NCBI GenBank assembly: GCA_029962745.1
Contig: CM057169.1
Coordinates: 23,793,089 to 23,857,088, forward strand
DNA length: 64,000 nucleotides
Direction: 5' to 3'
Source: Echinometra lucunter
Lineage: Eukaryota; Echinodermata; Echinoidea; Camarodonta; Echinometridae
Part shown: positions 59,681 to 64,000 of the stretch, piece by piece
Layout: each line of letters begins with the position of its first letter
Numbering within the stretch: the first letter of the stretch is position 1
Position numbers and translations under genes: made by a program
The notes under the pieces: model-generated
What the model was told of the DNA's origin: nothing
The model's database searches: none
The model's input: the letters and a program-made list of their open reading frames with translations, nothing else

Positions 59681-60665
59681 CCATCTCTTGCTCCCTGTCT
59701 TTCTCACCTCCTTGCAACATTTAAGATGAAAAACATTTTCTGAAGAACGATTTCCCGTTCAGAAAATAGATCAATAGTAGGAGTGATTGGATTCACTGAG
59801 TGTTCGATCCTCAGGGCTTGATATCTTGATGAAAGCTATACATTCGACCACTCAGCACCAAGTATGATTCTCAATGGGGCAACGATCAAGCAGAGAATGG
59901 CACGCGAAGGTTAGATTTCCCAATCAAACTAACCTTCCAATTTGAGTAGATTGGAAAGGAGTGAGGAAAGGAAAATAAGACAGAAAGTCAAACGCTAGGG
60001 AGCAAAGGATCGTCACACTCGACAGGATTCTTGTTAATGTGATTTTGGAAGGGGCTGGTTGACTCGGGTTGGGGTGGGGATGGGGTAACGTTATGGAGCT
60101 AGATTAACATACAAACTTGCGAGCACAAGAACGACCCCTTTTTTCCCACATCTCAACAACTCTTACTCTGATCCCAACATGATCAACAGAAGACGTAGCA
60201 TTGATAAAATTCAGATCGTCAAACAAATACATCTTCAAAATATTTACATTTTTGTATTTTTACAATAATTTAACGGAATATTCTCGAAATCCTTATCAAC
60301 TTTTGCACAGTGAAATTTCTTTCCTTGGTCTGTGATATTACAGTGCCTGAAGATATATATTTTATTCATATTCAGAGGCACAATATTTATGGTGAGGATC
60401 ATGCGTGAAGGCATTTTGTATACCTGCATTGCAATATTCAATATTTCTTGTAATATTTTTGTAACATTCAAAATCGATATGAGAAAGCAGTTAAATTAAA
60501 GGAGAGGGCATGACATAGCGGACGCGGTCGAATTGCTCTTCCAAAATTGATTGAAAAAGGCAGAAACCGCTTGGGTTTGTTTGTCACTTTACCAATCAGA
60601 TTGCGAGGAAACCGCTGTGCAATTTGCAAAATGTATAAGAGAAACATCTCGCTGACATGAGCCAT

Positions 60666-60729
60666 CCCCCCCCCCCCTCTCTCTCTCTCTCTCTCAGGTA
60701 CACACACGTACAAAGCCCCCTTCCATTCC

Positions 60730-60772
<43 letters not shown>
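60666..60772 (+). repeat. Two CT-based compound microsatellites
   Basis: Poly-C followed by CT (about 60666-60695), and then CT followed by CA (about 60732-60772). They give Arg-Glu repeats in the minus frame 60468-60791. Confidence 0.93.
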
Positions 60773-60773
<1 letters not shown>

Positions 60774-61360
60774 TTCCCAACATAGTTTCAATTTAAGGAT
60801 ATTTAAAGTAGTTTTAACCCGATGACTAAAAATTCTTTCATTGCCATTGAGAATTTGTAGAATTTATTGCCTCTTTGACCCCCTCTCGGGGTTTGAGAGT
60901 TCAAACAAAAGTATGAATAACAATACATGACTTTTGAACTTTTCTTGTACAAAGATAATGACATAATTATAATAGGTTTGTAGTATAATGTAAGAAAGTT
61001 CGGAACACAAGCAATGTACAATGTACATGTGTAGACTATAACCAACTAGTAAACGCAATGTTTGCATAGATAGTACACAATGATATAATATGTAAGTACA
61101 AAATAGTCTATTTACAAGCTTAAAAAGTAAACAATGCAGGTTGTTTCACTGTCCTACCACTACGAGTACGTATGGGTCTAGTTGTACTGCCAGAAATGCC
61201 TGAAGTATCTTCTTTTTCTGTTTTTTGAGAAAATTGAAACATAATAAGGCGAGTGAATCGAGCTAAATTCTTTAACTGAGAAGTACTTCTAAAATTTTAG
61301 TATCAAAAAGTTCTGCCATGTGCAAAGCACTTGGAGGCCTAGTCCTACAAAACTTTTTTG

Positions 61361-62133
61361 GCAAATATAAACGCCTCTCCTTTTGAAAAAAGAGTACAAA
61401 CAAAAATATAGTGAAATACATCACCTATATCAGTATTTAGGCAGAGAGTACACTGCATGTCACAATGCGGTATGTTGGCATCAAATCGACCCTTGTTTAC
61501 AGGCAGTTTATGTGATCTACATCGAAACTTAGAGAGAGTAAAAGCATCAGTTTTATTTAGGGTGAGTAAATAACTTTCAAATACATGGCTATCTTTAAAT
61601 AATCTATAATTTGTGCAAATTCGATTTGACCAAACGCATCTCTCAATTCCTGTGAAAAAATATCGTTCAGTCTCAATTTTAACAAAGAGTTAATATTCAT
61701 GCCCACTCAACTACATTTACCTAGCCATATATTGGATAGGCCAGCTTGATTAAACGACTCTTCAATGAAGTTTAACCATATAGAATTAAAGTCAGAGTGT
61801 TCGTCTTTATGAATGGCAGAAATGAATTTCAAATGGACATGAATATTTATTATCTTTACCCTTCAAAATTCTTGACCAAAAATTGACTACTCTACGATTC
61901 ACCTGATTCAAAATCAATCCTCCTCCAGTTTCTCCATAGACCATGCAATCTGGAGTACATGAACCTACCGACAGTAAATTTCTGAGGAATTTCCTATGGA
62001 AAATTGCAATCTGCTTTATATCTTCATATCCCCAGACTTCACTACCATACAATAGGATAGGCAAAATTAAATGGTCAAATAAATGACACTGAATATTGAT
62101 GGACAACTGTATTTTCTTCGCTTTAGTCTACAT
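61361..62133 (-). pseudogene. LINE fragment, C-terminal region after the reverse transcriptase, decayed
   Basis: Read on the minus strand the conserved blocks come in order: KAKKIQLSINIQCHLFDHLI and PILLYGSEVWG (from 62133), FLRNLLSV, TPDCMVYGETGG; then, after a frameshift near 61805, SDFNSIWLNFIEES, GLSNIWLG; then SNRICTNYRLFKDSHVFESY, LSKFRCRSHKLPVNKGRF, and the zinc-knuckle-like CTLCLNTDIGDVFHYIFVC. This order is typical of the region downstream of the catalytic palm in CR1-like or related non-LTR elements; the exact clade is unsure. There are at least two frameshifts and a stop. The catalytic part should lie upstream (higher coordinates) but is replaced there by the plus-strand LINE. Confidence 0.85.
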
Positions 62134-62179
62134 ACAATAATGCCGTGGGATTGATACAGGAGCTACCTGATTCAATTAC

Positions 62180-63872
62180 TAGTTTAGTCAATCGATTAAC
62201 ACTTCCTTTGGAAAGGAAGAAGTAAAACAGGTTATGTATGCAGATGATATGTCTATATTTGTCCGAGATCTAGATTCAGAAAAAAAAAGTAATAGAAATT
62301 TTAGAAAAATTCAGAAAAGTGTCAGGACTCAAAGTTAATAACGATAAGACGAAGGTTTTATTATTAGGTTCCTCCCAAGGAAAATCATATGATTTATCTT
62401 TTGGCCAAAAGGTGGATTTTATAAAGATTCTCGGTGTATTTTTTTCTTTAGATGTAGAAGTAAAAGAAAGATTGAATTATAAAGAAATATTAAGTAAAAT
62501 AAAGAAATTGTTAAACTGGTGGAAGCAAAGAGATTTAACTTTGATGGGCAAAATACAACTATTAAAGCAGTTTATCTTTTCAAATTCATATATGTGGCAT
62601 CTCTTACACCAATTCCAGAATGGGTTTATGTTGAGCTTGATCAGTTGACTTTTACTTTTTTGTGGGGTGGCAGAAATAAGATTAACAAAAGAACGATGTA
62701 TTTAGATTACCATCAAGGTGGCTTGAAAATGATGAATTTTCAATGGTTAATAAAGGCACAGAGAGTTATGTGGATTAAAAGACTAAAAGAAAATAATGCA
62801 ATGAAATGGAAACAATATTTCAATTATGCCACAAAACATCTGGGAGGAAATTTTATATTTTCATGTGATTACTTGCTTGGATTGTTGGAGATAGCATTGC
62901 CGCAATTTTATATAGATTTGTTAGAAGTATGGATAGAGACGAAGGATTTTCGTTTAAAATCTGAAACATTTAAAGGAAATGAGATATTCTTTAACAATAA
63001 ATTTGTACGAATTGAAGGGAAATGCATATTTAACCAAAAAATATATGAAAAAAATATTTACAGATTGAAACATATTATGGATTATGATGGAAACTTAAGG
63101 CCATTTTCGTACTTCCAAAGACAGGGTTTAAACATAAATGATTTTCATTTGATAGAGTCAATTTATAAAACTTTTCCAGTCAGCTGGAAACGAAATATGA
63201 AAATGGATAGCAAAGAGGCTTCTCTTAGGGAAGAAATATCATTGATATCTGGAAAAAGAATTTTGTCAATGGAGGAGTTAGTATCTAAAAACGTTTATGC
63301 AAATTTTATGAAATGCAACTTCTCAATACCTGATGTTTTCGAAAGGTTAAAAAACAAATATAGTTTCTCTTATGAAAAGATTGAACACATTTTTATGAGA
63401 CCAAGACAATGTACTCTGAACAGTAGATTAAGAGAATTTCAGTTTAAAATGTTACACGGCATTGCTTATACAAATCATCACTTGTTCCGTTTTAAAATCT
63501 CACAAAATAACCTTTGTTGTTATTGTAAAAAAGAGGAGGAAACATATCGCCATCTTTTTTTTGGAATGTGAATATGCTTGTCTGGTTTGGGATAATTGTA
63601 AGGAGATGTTTGGTTTTATTTCTACGGGTAGTTTAAGCTGGGAGGAAATTCTTGTAGGGGTAGAATTAAAGGACGAAGGAAAAGAACGCTTAATCAATCA
63701 CTTTTTAATCTTTGTTAAATTTTTAATCTTCAAAGGGAGGGAAAAGGGTGCACTTATAACCATGGATGAAATTAAAAGGAAATTTAAAGAAGAAGAATGG
63801 GAAGAAAGAAGGCTGGCGCTAGGTAGAGGCAAGATGTCTCTTTATTTAAGGAAATGGGAAAATCTTAATTAA
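62180..63872 (+). pseudogene. 5'-truncated L1/Tx1-type LINE, reverse transcriptase C-terminal half, lightly decayed
   Basis: It begins SFGKEEVKQVMYADDMSIFVRD, with the catalytic YADD at about 62238-62249. It continues SGLKVNNDKTKVLLLG, VKERLNYKEILSKIKK, WWKQRDLTLMGKIQLLK, PIPEWVYVELDQLTFTFLWG, GGLKMMNFQW, a long 62519-63571 frame, and the knuckle CCYCKKEEETYRHLFF. It then shifts frame into LECEYACLVWDN and ends KWENLN with TAA at 63870-63872. Three single-base shifts break it: in an A run (62279-62288), near 62580, and in a T run (about 63555-63563). Two of the three are in homopolymers, so part of the damage could be sequencing or assembly error. It is closely related to the 19488 copy but better preserved. 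Confidence 0.92.
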
Positions 63873-64000
63873 AAGAATAAATAGGGAGAGTGAGGCAAAG
63901 GTATACATACGAGAGACAAAGCCACAAAACAAAATAAATAAAAACACAGAAAAAAAAAACAATACGGAGAATTGCAGTCCCTTCCATGTTGAGTATAGGC
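63873..64000 (+). other. LINE 3' untranslated tail, continuing to the window edge
   Basis: A-rich sequence directly after the LINE stop codon, with an A run at about 63948-63959 that may be the poly-A tail. The insertion boundary and target duplication cannot be confirmed so close to the window end. Confidence 0.5.

Larger units (their letters stand above)
58397..61360. other. Non-coding with microsatellites
   Basis: No gene recognised. Simple repeats are poly-C/CA/CT at 59623-59680, poly-C/CT at about 60666-60695 and CT/CA at about 60732-60772. The frame 58733-58942 (+) contains YIGST, faintly like a GIY-YIG start, but nothing else of that fold. Confidence 0.45.

Overview
This is a gene-poor, AT-rich stretch of animal nuclear DNA. 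No complete cellular protein gene can be recognised, and almost every open frame is short or lies in simple repeat. Four things point to a marine invertebrate deuterostome, most likely an echinoderm such as a sea urchin: the dense short inverted-repeat transposons, the tRNA-headed SINEs, the long poly-C/poly-G runs, and L1/Tx1-type plus CR1-like LINE debris. That assignment is inference from repeat style, not from a marker gene.

Layout. 1-2233 is unannotated, with one CpG-rich patch. 2234-8050 carries two hAT-type elements (one with an exact 8-bp duplication), a long inverted repeat, a GAGAACGGG minisatellite and piggyBac-type ends with TTAA duplications. 8623-11083 holds two short palindromic elements. 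14757-16383 is one 1.6-kb non-autonomous hAT element between exact 8-bp duplications; it is swollen inside by a polypurine tract and tandem modules. 18984-19121 is a palindromic MITE next to a decayed L1/Tx1-like LINE (19488-21190). 24283-24490 is a SINE. 28932-29082 (minus) is the only candidate cellular exon. 32131-32990 holds two palindromes built on a 16-bp self-complementary repeat. 33863-34260 combines TA microsatellites, a long hairpin and a hammerhead-like core, perhaps the tail of a Penelope-like element. 36075-36295 (minus) is a fossil reverse transcriptase. 36898-37106 is a tRNA-like sequence between inverted repeats. 40280-40770 is a pair of opposed SINEs. 42451-45321 is a MITE cluster ending in a three-deep nest. 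46440-57568 is almost empty. 57569-58070 repeats the outer nest family with a different insert. 61361-64000 has two LINE fragments placed head to head.

There are no operons or pathways here. The unifying story is layered transposition: hAT, piggyBac, PIF/Harbinger-like, mariner-like, pogo-like, LINE and SINE elements landing in and beside each other, several dated relative to one another by nesting and by surviving target-site duplications. Superfamily calls rest on the terminal repeats and duplications readable in the sequence, and none was confirmed by a database search.
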